From assembly GCA_038380795.1 (NCBI GenBank), contig CM076259.1:100427739-100491738 (forward strand): 64,000 bases of DNA, written 5' to 3'. Position 1 is the stretch's first letter. The number at the start of each line of letters is the position of its first letter. Source of the stretch: Pyrocephalus nanus (Eukaryota > Chordata > Aves > Passeriformes > Tyrannidae). Below the pieces are notes generated by a model. That model worked only from the letters and a program-made list of their open reading frames with translations. It searched no databases and was not told where the DNA came from. Of this stretch, positions 29,946 through 44,200 are shown piece after piece. The translations under genes were made by a program, and so were the position numbers.

Positions 29946-31615
29946 GTACCTTACCAGCCTAGGTTTCCTAATGGCTATTGCACTCTCCTGGGTTAGGTGG
30001 TTCATGTCCAGATCCCTCCCTGTCTCTGAGAAAAGCTTTTAAACCTGGTTTTCAGCCCCTCAGTGACTGCTTTATTTAACAGTGTTCTGGAGTTGAAGCA
30101 GACTTAATTTTCTCTCAGGTAGGAGCAGTTCAATTTTGAAAAAGGAGGTTAATAAATTCACTGGCCAGGACAGAAGACTGAAGAAGCCTCTACAGATCAA
30201 CACTGACAAGACTCAGGAATAATTAATGCAGGGTTCCAGTTGGTAAACTTCACTTTAAGCTAGGAAATGTAAAAGCTTAATTTCTTTCCACAGAATTTAG
30301 CTTTATAAATACGTTTGTATGTTTTTGCATAAGGGTGTATTTTCACTCTGTGTATCTCTGGTGCTACATGTTAAGTGTCAGGTTTGCATCTGCAGCTCCC
30401 TGTCTTTCTGAGGAGTGTGCTGGTGGTGTAGCCTACTGGCAGCCATTTGGTCAGGGTGCCCCCAGCTGAGCTAGAAGAGAAGTGATGGGGCAATTCATTC
30501 TTTTTATGGGCCCCTGTGTAGCTCAGGGAATTCAGCAACCTGTCCATGCAGAGTGCATGCTGGGGGCAGGTGTCCATCACTCTGGAGAAAACCCAGAAGC
30601 AGGCAAGCCCAGCCCAGCCCAGTAGGTAACCCTGCTGCAGGGCCCCCACTCAGATGCTCACAGGTCAGACTATGTTGCTTGGTCAGAGGATCCCAGTCCA
30701 GTTCACAGAACAGGTAACAAAAACAGCCTGCAGGTATTTTTCCACAAACCTTCATCCTAGACGGCTTAGGAAGCTCTCAGAACACTCATTCAGAATCAAA
30801 TCCTGAATTCCTTACTGAGACAAAAGATGTTAAATTGTTTGGTGCTTTCTCCAACAATTCAATCAATTCTACAGGATTTGGCTCTAATTTTATTTTAAAG
30901 CAATCTATTTTTCCTATATAAGTAAAAAAGAAAGATCTCAGTTGCACATCAAAAAGCCATTTCCTACTCCCTGTGTTATGTCAAGCATTCCATCCCTGTA
31001 GTTTGTTCATTTACTCTATTCCCTTTGTTCATGGTGCAGTGTAGAATTGGAGAATTCAGCAAAGGGGGAAAATGATTCAGTTGTCAAAACTACCACTTCC
31101 AGTTCACGATTATTACTCATATTATTTTCTCTGGACAGGCTCACACCAGATTTCAGTGGCTCAGAAAATAATACTGCCCTGGTTAAAGCATTTTTACTCA
31201 GGCCTCACACTGGTGAGAGGAATTCAAGTGCAAAGGAGGTATTTTCATAGCACCATAAGCTAAAAGGAAAACCATCTTTTAGTGAACTGTGCTTTCCCAA
31301 AATTCACTGAAGAGTTAGCACTAGTGTGGCTGTTATCCCCTTAGGGAGATTAACTCACTACACCAGGAACAAATAAATAAATCATACGTGGCTGTCAGAC
31401 AGACGTGGGAAAAGGATTTTTTTTTACTGAAACTGTTGGATCAAGTGACCTTGTTTCGACCTGGATTTGGGCAGAAGCCAGTCCCGGTGGAACAAACGTA
31501 ATAAGGCTGTACTTGAGACGGCTTTGCTTATTTTGGGGTTTTGCTTATTTTCTCTTTGTTGGGCAGGGTTTTAAAATAACAGAGAAAAATCAAGTCCATT
31601 TGAATAACTGATGTA

Positions 31616-31621
31616 TTTATT
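31616..31621 (-). other. Candidate VEGFD polyadenylation signal
   Basis: AATAAA on the minus strand, the first after the VEGFD stop. It would give a 3' UTR of about 520 bases. A T-rich segment (TTGATTTTTCTCTG) follows within about 35 bases, fitting a downstream element. Confidence 0.4.
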
Positions 31622-32135
31622 TTCTTATATACACTTAAATATGGCACATCTGACAGTAGTTGTACAATAGACACAGAATGATAATCGAAGCTGGACAGTA
31701 GATCAAATAACTCAGTGCTGAACCTATTAGAAGCCAAATTTGTACAATGAATTTCTGGAGAAAGTTTTACCCAGGAGCTGCATTAGCTAAGGATTCAGAG
31801 GCTAAGATTATCAAGTCTCAATTTCTGAAAGACTGGCTGGAGACTGTGATGCTATTTCCAATAACCAGCTTCATCTTCCATAACATAACATCGAACTGGC
31901 ATTTTCCAATCTTTCTTCCATGCAACCAGCAATTCATTGGCTGTTACCTCTTAGAGAACAATTGCCAATGTCCCAGAGGATTCACTTGCAGTTAGTGATT
32001 ACTCTAATAAATAAATGCAGACTAGATTAATTCTTCTGCTATTAATGTGGAAGATGTTCATGTTTACTACTGTTTGAAAGTCAGTGACAGCTACGTTGCA
32101 AAGCAGTGAATTCTTGAAGAATAGGGGAAGCTCAG

Positions 32136-32262
32136 TCAAGGAGTTTCTCTGCTTTGGGACCCATGAGAACCTCTTTTCTCCTTTGGACAACGACAATGCC
32201 TGGAACACACTGGCTTGGCAGTTGGGCATGTTCTGGGTTGGGATGGACATCTGTCTTCACAA
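32136..32262 (-). CDS. VEGFD: VEGFD coding exon 7 (C-terminus, stop codon)
   Basis: 127 coding bases with acceptor CAAACAG at 32263-32264 and TGA at 32136-32138. It encodes CEDRCPSQPRTCPTAKPVCS and RHCRCPKEKRGSHGSQSRET with a final P. It matches the human SCEDRCPFH...HCRFPKEKR tail. Confidence 0.95.
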
Positions 32263-35200
32263 CTGTTTGATAAAGGAGAAAGCAAGCAAAAAGAGAGAAG
32301 CACTGTAATATGATAATTCTTCACTGTCACATTCCTCAACTTTTTCATCATTGAGCACTGCAGTGCTCTCTAGACACCATTTGGGAAAGTGTTGACATCC
32401 TACAACACAGAGAGAGACAAGAATTTGCTGGCTGACAATTACTGTCTACAGCAACATGTTGTTGTCTACAGCAACGTGCAGTTGTCCATTTGTCCACAGT
32501 TATGACCTAAGTGATCCTTTTATTTCTTGAGGTGATGCTTTCATTTCCTGAAATCAGTCAAGTCCCAAGTGTCAGCACTGGACAGTGCTGCCATCAAACT
32601 CTGCAAAGTACATTATCTCACCTGATGCTTCAGCTTTGCTCCTCCACGAATACTGGGCATATATGTCTGGCATTAAAGTCCTGTGTCCAGATTAAAGTAA
32701 TTTCTAGAAGCCAAATTCATGTAAACAATTGATTGCATTGCTCCCCTCCCACCTGTCTGAAGCACATAAATGATCAAGTCTTTCGTGCTCACTTTCAGTT
32801 CTGCTGATTGTTTTGGCTGTTTTTGTGCTTGTCAACTATTTTGCTTGTCCTTATTTTCAAAGCTGAACCTGAAGTTGCAAAGGTCACTCCTTCCACAGAG
32901 TCTTCTCCATGAATGAACCTATGAGGTCACTGAGAGTTGACCCTGTGGGTGACCACTCAGGGAGCTGCAGCTCTGCCAAGGTACCCAGTGACACTGGAAG
33001 TGGACTCTCTTTACATAAACTTTGAGACTGAGATACTGCAGGCTTGTGGGTCTCTACATGTCACCAAGGCTTTCTGGGAAATTTTAAAAATAAACTAATG
33101 CATGAAAACAGGTATTTTAGGAGTGTGTTTTTTATCTGAGTCTTGTCAAGGAGACCTCAAAACTAATTATACAAAAAAAATAGGGAAATGCATGGAGTAT
33201 AGTAGCCCCAGAAAAATTTTACTGCTTCTCAGTGGAGTCGGAGCTGATGGAGTGGATTTGTATGTGTACAAAATTGCTTTGAGTCTAGCAAATCACTTGC
33301 TCTGAGGAATAAGGAATATGCTATGTGCTCTGTGTGCCAACTTAGGGAGCCTGTGTCCCTAAACATCCATGAGATTGCATTCAGCTGTCACAGAGAATAC
33401 AGGATGGGTTCTGCCTACCTACAAATGCAAGACTGAGTATCTCACTGCAAAAACCTAATTTCAGGTGTGTAGTTTTAGTCATCATTCCCTTAAGATTAGG
33501 GGAAAGAAAAGTAATAAATATTGATAGTTGAATGTCAGCCTTGTCCAGATTTCTTTAAAACACAATTAAATAAACCTTAGATTCCTTTTATGAGTTAAGT
33601 ATTATAATCTCCATTATTATTATCTCCATAACTTCAGCAAGGTTTTAATCCCAGCTGGACCTCCTTACCAATTCAGCACTTGCACTTCTAACATCTAGGC
33701 AAGCTAACTCAGATCTTGCAGTGTAGACACTGAATGACAAGGATCACTTACCTGCAGGTTTCAGCATGAAATATCTTGTGTTTTAGAGCACAGCTCTCCT
33801 GGCTCTCCCTACACAAATAGCAGCTGCAGTTCTCTTTACTTTGAAAGAAATCTGTGGGACACTTATGTCTACAGATGCATTCACAATTTTCTTCGTCAAA
33901 TTCCATATGTTGTCCACACATAGCCAGCTCAGCAAGAGAAGGGAGTCCTGCAATAGCACATACATCTTTTAGCAGTAAGCTTTACATGACTAAATACTGA
34001 GTTTAAAGAGACTAACTCTCTCTATTCTCTAATCAGTGGGACTCACACATGTACTCTCTGATAGATTCTAGACTTCAGGATTTCTGTTGTAATGCACAGT
34101 GCAGAAAAGGACTTGAGAGGATTGTGCTGATTATTTCACTCTGCTGTAATATTGCTATTTCTCATGGGTTGAACCCAGCACAGGATTTAGTCTATATCCA
34201 CGACAAAAAGACGCATCCATGCAAACTACCAGACTCCCTACAGACACACCACTACACACACACTGCAGAAATTTTTAAGGAGTAATGCTATGTCTATTAA
34301 GGTATAAGCTGGCCTAGCCCTTCAACATATGCACACTTGTCAGCTAAAAATAAAAGAAAATACTTGTTTCAGAAACAAAACCCCAGCCAAGGGAACACAC
34401 TGTCTAATACCTCATCTGTCTTCCCTCAAAATACACATCTGGAGTACAACATGAAGCTAATCCTAGCAAAAAGGGAACACATTTTGTGAAAGCTTTATTA
34501 AAATGCAAGCAGCACATCCCCGGTTAAAGGTCATGGCATATAACATGTCACTGGGAATGTAATTTCCTGTAGTTTTACAATTAGCTTTTGGATTTAACCT
34601 GTGGAATGTAACCTGCATCCATGACCTCTGCCACCTGATCTCAGTGGCCAGAAAAGGCTTGCACATTACTTGAAAGAAACCTTCATTATTATTTACTTAA
34701 TGCTGGAAAACCAATATCCAGACAGAATAAAACCCAAGGCCTATTAGAAGGGAGGAAAGAATCTGCCCAAAATTCTTGGAAGACAAACCCCTTCCTTGGG
34801 GTGATAAAGCTCAGCCTGTGTGAAGTGATGCAGAGTATTTCAATTTCACTTTGTTTCAACCTCAAAGACAGATTTTAAGTTATTTTGTCCCAGACTCTTG
34901 CCAAACACAATGTACTTCAGAGAATGATATTTTTTCTGAGGAAGTATTGAGTCTAGTTCAACGAAAGCTATAATTCAATGAACCACAATTTTTAGTGCTC
35001 CAAGCTGACCTTACAAAAGGCTAAGTTAAGAGGACTCTGGCTATTCACATCATTTGGACTTAATCTGACATACAGAGTACTAAACCTTTCTTGAGTGAAA
35101 AGTCTGAATTGATTTTAACTGCCTAACCTGATGGTCAGAGGATCTGATCCAGAGTAAGAAAAGATCCAACAGAAACCACTATGCAACTGATTTCTTGCTT

Positions 35201-38200
35201 ATTAACATTAGAATTTTTTAATCAGCAGGCCAGTTTATGAGGTTATTTAGTTTTATTTTAGTTTGCTAGTCTAGGAATTGCTCACCAACTTGCCTTATTC
35301 TTATCCAAAGCCTTGGATTCTTTAGCTTGGTGCATGTAGGTTAAACCACAAAGGCAGAGTTTCCTTCTGTGTTTGTCTGCTCTAATGCTGTGACCATGTT
35401 ATTTTGACCAGTACAATTTCCTGAGAAAAACAATTTCTAAAATCCTTAAACAGGACTTTGAGAAAATTTACTTCTCTTAATATTTATTGCTAGTAAGTAT
35501 CTTCAGACTTACGCAGTTACCACCCAGAATATTTCATGCAAATTTCTTTGACAGATTAAAAATTTACAGGAGAAGCAGAGGACGAAGGGCAGCAGTTTCT
35601 CTTACACAAATTTTACCCTGTAAAATTTCCTTCCACAGACTTGAAGGTGTATACACACATGCTCCTGAGTACATAGGGCATATCAGTTTCAAAGCTTCCT
35701 AAATAACTTAATATAATCATAAAAATACTCAAATACTTTGAGAGTTCATATAATTTTTGGCACTGACTACAGCTAACAGGCACAGATGATTCTACCTATC
35801 TTATTCCTTATTAAGTCCATTCTGAAGAATTTCCCATAATAAATATTCAGCAGCTGCTCCATGCTCCAGGGCATTTTTTTCCCTACAGTTAAAAAGTTTT
35901 CACGAATGCCCATTAGACAATTTAAGACCCCTGTAAAATAAAAATTTATTCAGGGTGACTACTTCACAGACTCTTTTAAATACTTTCCTATGTCCTATTC
36001 AGGTTGCTAATATAGAGAGAGCAAAACATCCAAGCAAACAGCATGAGATGGGGGGAAGCACATATGAGTGTTTATTTTCAGCTGAGTTTCCACACCATAA
36101 TCCAAGTATATTTAGAGATGTGGAATAAAAACTGTCTCTCTCTATGGAAAAAAAAGTAAGAAAAAACACAAAATGAGGCACAAGCAGCTTGGAGATAGTA
36201 TGCAAAAGTGTCTGTCATTCCGTCTTTACCTTCTCGTCTGTTGGAGTGCTGTGTGTCTATAACACATTCACATTTGTCACTATCCCAGATCCATCCATTA
36301 TGGCAAAATTTGTTGGTAAAGGGGCATCTAGAAGAAAAACAAAATTGAAATAAAAATTTTAAAAAAGAAAAAAAAAAAACCCAACCAAAACAACAAAAAC
36401 AAAAACCAAACCAAAACCAACCAAACAAACCCCCCAAAACAATTAGGTGCATCATTGTAGTCATTTGGCAAAAAGAGCTTGCTAATTTGCTAAGTAGTCT
36501 TTGTCCTGCAGTATTTGTGCCATGTAATTGTATATTCAATTTTGCCATGCTGCCAGAAGGTGCAGCTCCATTTTAATTTTGACCATGCTTAATGGACTAT
36601 TTCAACATCAGAGAGAGCAAGTTTGACTTTGTGAGTTGCTGGCGCAGAGAAAATGACCTCAAACTGAAGGAAGGCTGATGTATTTCTGTGTGTGTCTAGG
36701 AAGAGAATTTAGAGTGGCCAACAGGAGGGAGGGCTGGAGTGGCTTTGCTGAAATGGCACCTCTGCCCAGCCCAGATGTCCAGTTGAAGGGCAGTTATGGG
36801 ACAAACCTATACACAGGGCTTGACAGAGGCACCCGAGCTGACTTCCAATGAGTCATTCAGGCTATTTGTGTTTGTAGAGTCTTTGTTAAATTGATGTAGC
36901 CTATTCTCACCAGGGGCACAACTATGGAGTTATTTTGGAGTTAGATGTGAGGTCACTTTTCTCCACCCCATGAGCCTGACAGATGCAAACCAGGACTGGA
37001 TCAAAAAGTGAAAAGCCATGATTCACATTGATTCTGACCTGACATGCCATAAGGTTTGGCAGAGGACTTTAGCTTGAGCACATAATTCAGTGTGCCCTGG
37101 CTAAATAATGCATGAACAGAATTGCTGTGTCAGGTTGAAAAAAGTCTGTGCATACCCAAATAGCTCTAGTGGAGCATAGTGCTAATATGTGCACTTTGAG
37201 TCCCTGCTCAAGCACCTAAGTGTCTTAATGACTCCAGATGCTGCTAAACTGGCCTGCAGTTTGTTGGATTCTGGTTTCCATTTGCTTATAATTCACCAGG
37301 TTTAGTAAAACTTTCTAACCCTGAGTGATAATCAAGTTATTCGGAAAAACTGTTGGGATAACAGAAAGAGAATGCATCATTATAACAAAATAATTTCAAC
37401 ACATTTAGTAGGTTGCAAATGAGGGAACTTACCCATCTTCTTCTGGGTACTGGACAGATCTTCGTATGATAGTATACTGATGGTGCTGGGTATTTGATAT
37501 ACACTTACAGGCTGTGTGATTGGCAATTTTGATGGGCACAGGCTCAGGAACACTTGTCAAGGGAACTGAGATCTCAAAGAGCTAGGTGGGTGAAATAACA
37601 TTTCTTTTTCAGTTTCCATTACGCAGTTAATATATTGACTTTTAAACAAAAATCTCTTATTCTTTGACATCATTTTTACCACCCTTGCTCTCTTCTAGAG
37701 ATGGTTCTCATAAGTATAAATGAGCAGAAGTGCACTGAGAGTTTTCAAGAGTAACCAATGCCCACCAATGTAGGAATTTCCCAAAACGGTGGTCCTAGTG
37801 CTGCATTACCAGCTATTAAACACTCAAGACCACTCAAAATTGTTTGCAAACAAACTCAAAAACCTTCTCTGGTTTCTAGGGCCAAATGGCAAAGAGGTAG
37901 GTGTTGGGAATTCTGTTCTCTGTTATATCATCAGTTGAATCTCGACCACTTATGGAGAGAGCTATTTAACAGTCCTTAGGTATAATCACAGTATGCATCC
38001 CTCCTGAGAGAGGGAAAAAAGCCTTAGTAAATAAAGGAAAATTCATTCTGCTTCAGCTGGGTTTCTGCAGGGAATCATCCCAGAAACATCCCTCTGTTGA
38101 CTATAGCGGGAGCTTAAGAAACAAAGCAGCCTGCCTTCAGTGCATCCAAACTGTAAAGGGTAATGTTTGAGTAGCACCGAGGAGGCTCTGATTCCTTGAG

Positions 38201-41200
38201 CAGCTATGTGTAGGAGTGTTGAAGTGATCCACTCCCTTGCTGCCTCCCAAACCAGCTTCCTTCCCATGGAAACTAAAAAGTTGAGTACGTCTTGGTGTGC
38301 CAGCATGTCTTGGCTTAATGCTGCATCCACATGCAGGGACTGAGTATTCCTAAGCCAGAGTGCTTAGAACCTACTTAAACTTAGGTTTTTTAGTATCTAA
38401 CTTGAGATGACATTAATATCCTTCAGTGGATATTTTACACCAAGGAAAGAAAAAATGCTCTCACTAATATGGGAATATGGGAATAATTCCATTAGGTGAC
38501 TAAATCTGGACTGATGGTGGTGTATCCAGAAGTGGAACTTATCTGGGGGCTTTTGAGGGAATGCTTATTTTGAAGGATGCTAAAGGAATGTTATGCTCTG
38601 CAAAACTGCAGTTTTTCAACAAACTTATGAACTGCTGCTCAAAAAAACACATAAATAAATAAATACATTTTAGCCTGACCTAGCTCCCTGAGCTGATCAG
38701 ATGTCTTTTGTGTGTGGCCAACAGCTCATAACAGCTTTCTCCTTCTGGTGTGGAATGAAAGCAATTAATGAGCACTGACACAAGAAGGACAGGCCCTGAT
38801 TTATTTTACTCCAGCTATATTGCAGCACAACCAGACACAGTGGAATTACATTCCAACAAACACAAAATAAATACAGAAGTGAATTGGACCTGTTCCCCAT
38901 GAAGGCTTCAGTTTTCTTTTTAAAACAACTGCCCTTGATCTTTGTTCTGACTTAAAGAAAAGTCTTTTTCTTAAGTAGAACTTCATTTATTATGCCAAGT
39001 CAAGTAGGAATGCAGAAGATGAAGTTTCCCATGCTTCTTCTGTGGGTATAAATCATAGAATCATGGAAAGGCTTGGGTTGGAAGAGACCTTAGAGATCAT
39101 CTAGTTCCCCCCACCCCCGCCTCGGCCTCCATGAGCAGGAATGCCACCCACTAGATCAGATTGCTGATCAACACAGATTGTTTCATCCCTGGAGCGGACT
39201 GAAAGTACTAAACTTGGAGCTCTGCTCAGTCATCTGCGGGAGCAAGATATCTCTGTACAAACCCTCTAAGGGGAATCTACAGAAAGAAGCTCTCTGGCTA
39301 CTCTGTGCTCACTTTTTTGGCATTGGTCATTAAACTGGGGTATTGCCTGTTGTAACTAATTAGTAATTGACAATTGGTTTAAGCCTTTCTTTTCCTAAGA
39401 GACTTGTTATTTGGGACATTCAGATCCTGAGGCATTCTAATTAGGAGCATCTGGTCTCTCTTGATGAAAGTGTATCCTTTTCTGGATCATAAAATTGCAC
39501 TTCTAAATTTACTAGCCAGCCTTCTTGGCACAGTAATTTTGAAATGCATTGGCCCCACACAACAAAATTTCTTGGGATGTCTCTTAAACCTTTGATACAG
39601 AGGATTCCCATGAGCCAATACTTTCAAGGGGTCCCCGGTCCAAGTAACAATACATTATAGAAGGATTAAACTTCTTAACATCACATGAGCCTGCAGTCAC
39701 TTTCTCAAGGCCTGATTTTCCATTTCTACACGTATACAACCCATTTATAATAATGCAACATGAATGTAAAATGCTATTACACATGCTGCTTTCACTCTTC
39801 ATGGATAAAAAATTAATTCTTCTGTTTGTTATGATAGCACAGACAGATCTTTCATAACAGGATCTCAGAAACCAAACATCCTCCTTCCCCTCCCTTTTTG
39901 GAGAGCCAGGGTAAAAAGTAAACAGATGAATAGTCTCATTTACCGTTTTCGACACATAAGTTGTACTTGTGTTCATGCAGCTCAGACTCTCCTCATTGCA
40001 GCAGCCTCCACATCGGTACACGTTCACACAGGGAGGCTTGAAAAATTTGTTGGTTGTTGTACCCAGCTCTTTGGCAACTTCTACGCAGGTTTCCCTTGGC
40101 ACACATTGAGTCTTTTGCCATTCTTCATCTATGACTGGAGAAAACACCATTTTTATGAGTAATTATGTCAAAGTTAAACCTCATGATTAGTGAAGCAGAA
40201 GCATTATTTAAATAAAAATGAAGTACTGGCAGGCCTTTTGCACTTACTTGGATCAATTTGCACTTACTTGGATCGATCCGAGAACCAGAGAGAGTCTGAG
40301 TTCAAAATTATCCCAGTAACTTACACCAGCTGCACTGGCAGAGAGGTTGTTGCATTTATCCGTCTTTAGATTTCAATGCAGATGACCAAAATCTCCATTA
40401 ATTCCAGTGAGTTAGGTACAGCTGCATCGATTTTCCCTAGCTGAGAGTCCCCCAGCTCCCCATTGTCTGAAAAAAACTGCTTCACACCCTGTTCCCCTTC
40501 ACTCCAGAGTCACCTTCCTTATTGTGATTTTATCCTCACTCTGCATGTACCCCACCACAGACGCTCAGAAGAGCCTGGGCCCGAATGCAAGAGCACCTTA
40601 ATGATTAACAGATTCTGGTCAGAGGGTATTAATACTCCTACTGGATGTCAGCCAATGAGCAGTGTTTCCAAAATGTCTAAGGGAATCCAAGACAAACAAT
40701 CTCACACCTCAGTACCATCAGGAGGTTCAAGTCTGAATAACAGGAATATGAATTCAAGCATGATTTGTCTATTCAAAACACTATGGCATCTTTCAAATAC
40801 TGACTTGACTGATCTGTCACATTCTGACTGTGAGAAGAAATAATGCATTAACTGATTAAATCAGACAGAGAACACAGTGACATTAACATAATACAATCCT
40901 GTGTCTTAAGAAGTGGCCCTGCTTTTTTTGGCTTTTGCTTACCTGATTCAAGTTATGAAATTACTCAAGTCATCAATGGTTATGCTTTAAGTTCTTTTTA
41001 AAATTATGAAAAACATTTTTCCTATCTGCGCTCATCCATCAGGCTTATGAATGATCAAAGACAACTTCTACACTATTAAAAAAAAAATGCTTTCTCTTCC
41101 ATTGTAGTTCACCTTCCTAATATTGTGAAAGGAGTACCTAAGTTTACAGGGAAGTTCTGGAGAAAAAAAATCTGAAATAATTTCAACCTACATATTTTAC

Positions 41201-44200
41201 CTTGCCTTCCGATGAGCATTAATTTTTTTCCCTGTCCCACCTGACTTTCCTTTTCTTTTTTTTTTTCTTTTTTTTAATTTTTTCTTCAACTTTTCTTCAA
41301 CTCCATTTTGTTTATTCCTACAGTCCTTCCTCCAGGGTTGACTCACTCCCTTTCCTAGTCATGAAAAGAGTACAGGAATTAAGAGCCTGGAGTCCGAATT
41401 CTGATTTTACAGGATAAATTAAGAGAAGAATCACTGAAATTAATAGAATTTTCTAGAGTAATGTTAGTCTATTAAAATAGCAATCTAATCATAGCCTTAA
41501 AATAGAAAATCAAGTGGTTGCCAAAGTCATTAAGGTATGTGCATGAAATCACTTCAGATGTCACTTCAATGAGTGTAAGCAGTGATGACCTTTCCAACAG
41601 AACACATCCTCACTTTATTAACCACTTCTTTAGCAGAAGGTCTGTTAGAGGAAGTGGGTGTCTTGTTCAGAAGCATCGTGGTCATTCTGATCTTTCCTGT
41701 GAGCAAGCACAGGGCAGTTCCTGAGAAATCTGGCTCTGACAGGGACTCCAGCTTGAAAGTGCTGCAGTTCTGAGAGAGCTGAGCTGCTCAGGGGAGGCTG
41801 TGATTAGACAAAGTTACACAAACTTTCAATGAATTCATTGTTAAAGCTCTAGAAAGGAGGAAGAAAGTCCTGAATTTGCCCTGCTGGAGTTGAGGGTGCT
41901 ATGGAAGATGGTCTAGTGAAACAATGATGAGTCTCAACCCAGCCTTCTCATCAAAACTTCTCATTAAAAGAAAACAGATGCCCTTGGCAAAAAGGTCACT
42001 ATTTAATGACTGGAAAGGATGTGGGAAAGAAATACATGTTTATAGGCTTGGGGTTTTTTAAAAGGAGCTTTAGTATCTTGAACGTACTAAGATATTAGAA
42101 CAAATGTAGTTTCTGCCCTATGATAATTCCACTTTGGATGGAAGAATGGAGATTATGACCCAACAGACTTTTTTTAACTTGAATTTCAGTGATTTGACTT
42201 TAAGTGAGAAAGCTGACATCTCTGTGTCTAGAGTTAGACTTTCAAAGGCAACCTAATAGCTCTTTCAAGTAGAAAATTATATCTATATGACTATAGTCAT
42301 AGAGCTATAGAACAGTTTGGGTTCGAAGGGACCTTAAAGATCCTCTGGGTCCAACCCTGCTTCCATGGGCAAGGACACCTCCCAGTAGACCAGGTTGCTT
42401 CAAGTTCCATCCAGCCTGGTCTTGAGAACTTCCAGGGATGGGGCACCCACAGCTTCTCTGGGAACCTGCTCCAGTGTCTCACCAACCTCACAGTAAAGAA
42501 TTTATTCCTAATATCTAATATAAACCTATTCTTTTTCAGCTTAAAGCCATTTCCCCTTGTCCTCTCACTACATGTCCTTGGAAAAAGTCCCTCTCTATCT
42601 CTCTTGTAGTCCCCTTTAGGTACTGGAAAGCTGAAATTATGTCTCCACTTAGCCTTCTCTTCTCCAGGCTTAGCAGCCCCAAGTCTCTTAGCCTGTCTTC
42701 ATAGGAGAGGGTGCTCCAGCCCTGTGACAATCTTAAATTAATCACAGCACACTAAAAAGCATTATGACTTTGTTACCTCAACATTATTTACATTATAAAT
42801 AAATACATACATATTTACATTATAAATATTAAGTTATATTATTCTGCCATTGAAAAATGCCCATTTCAATATGTCCTGCCTCAGTAACACTTGATAGCAT
42901 CCTCTGTTGTCATGGTGTTTTGACAAAAGGAATATTTTAATTTTGTGGAAATGTTGGTGCTCACTAAATGATCAATAGTGAGTATTACAGAGAATTCTGT
43001 AATTTAATAGGGAATTACAGCATTTGGCACTGGGTACCACTTCTAATAACTCTATGGATTTTTAATGTTGCTGACTAGAATTATAAAGGTATATAAACAA
43101 AATGTTTATCATTAATTAAAGCCATCTTAATTGTTCCAAAGGTGTGTATTTGATTTAATTTGTTTTCTGTACAAAATTTACGTGAGAAATTTTAAAACAT
43201 GCCTGTGATATGAAAGCCCTCTTCAGACTGGCACTTGTATATGCATTTCTGTGCTGTGGCTCAGAGAAGCAGTTTAAGGTCTTTGCTCAGACATAATTTA
43301 GATGAGTAATGGTGTGTGAATGTGGCTGGAATTGTTGTAAAAGTGGTATTGGAACTGGATCAGCAATATCTGATTTCCCAAAAGGAAAGTGATATGATCA
43401 TATCACTTCAGGGTAAAGCCTTCATTAGGCTACAGTGTAGCTTTGCTATAAAATACCCATTTGCTAGACCAAAATATAGTAACTGATCCTTTATTTTATA
43501 TCCATGAACATGTAATGTCTTTTGAGTCTTTCAGCTGCAAGGAATAATATTCAGTTTGCTCCAGATGAGAGAGTAGATTGTGATTCTCCACTTTCAATTG
43601 CTGTTTGGTTGCTTCAGGATCTACTTTTCTCTAGAGAAACTTGCTCAAATAGATCGAGGTTAGCACAATACCTTCTTTCTCGCAACTCCCACCCAGACAC
43701 TGCTGCTGATGCAGTGCCTTGTATCAGAGCACACCTAATAAAAAAGGGATTTCATTCTGACCCAGTCTTTGCACACTGACTTCTTTTGTGGACTGACAAA
43801 TCCCTGCATGGTACAGGGAGGTGTACTCAGACTGTTGTCTGACATTTTTTCATACACAGTCATTTTCCATTAATGCCCTGTTGTTTCCAGTATGGGTGTA
43901 TTCTAGGAAGCCCTTTGTATTTAAGACTTTGCTACACAAGAATCAGGGGACTTGAAGCTGAGATCAGACTCAGACACAAACCTGAACCTACCTTTCAGTG
44001 TGTCAATGTCATAGAAAGCAGCAGCAAATCTGGTCGAACGATGTGATGCAGAGCGTGAGTCTAAATTGGCCAGACTCTTGAGTTTTAACCTGCATTTCCA
44101 CAGCTTCCAGTCCTCAGAGTGAGTGATGTGAAGCAGCTCTTCCAGGCTGGATGCTCTCCTAATCTGCTGTTCTGACCGCTCCAATGCTGACAGAGACGTC

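Larger units (their letters stand above)
40135..43991. other. VEGFD intron 2
   Basis: A 3.9 kb intron containing a 20 bp tandem duplication at 40239-40278, a T-rich stretch at about 41253-41300 and a 440 bp CR1 copy at 42296-42733. An AT-rich patch with the repeat TTTACATTATAAATA follows it at about 42786-42830. Confidence 0.7.

Noticed and set aside
40463..40843. 126-codon plus-strand frame in VEGFD intron 2
   Set aside because: It is antisense to VEGFD, has no known motif and starts and stops without exon signals.
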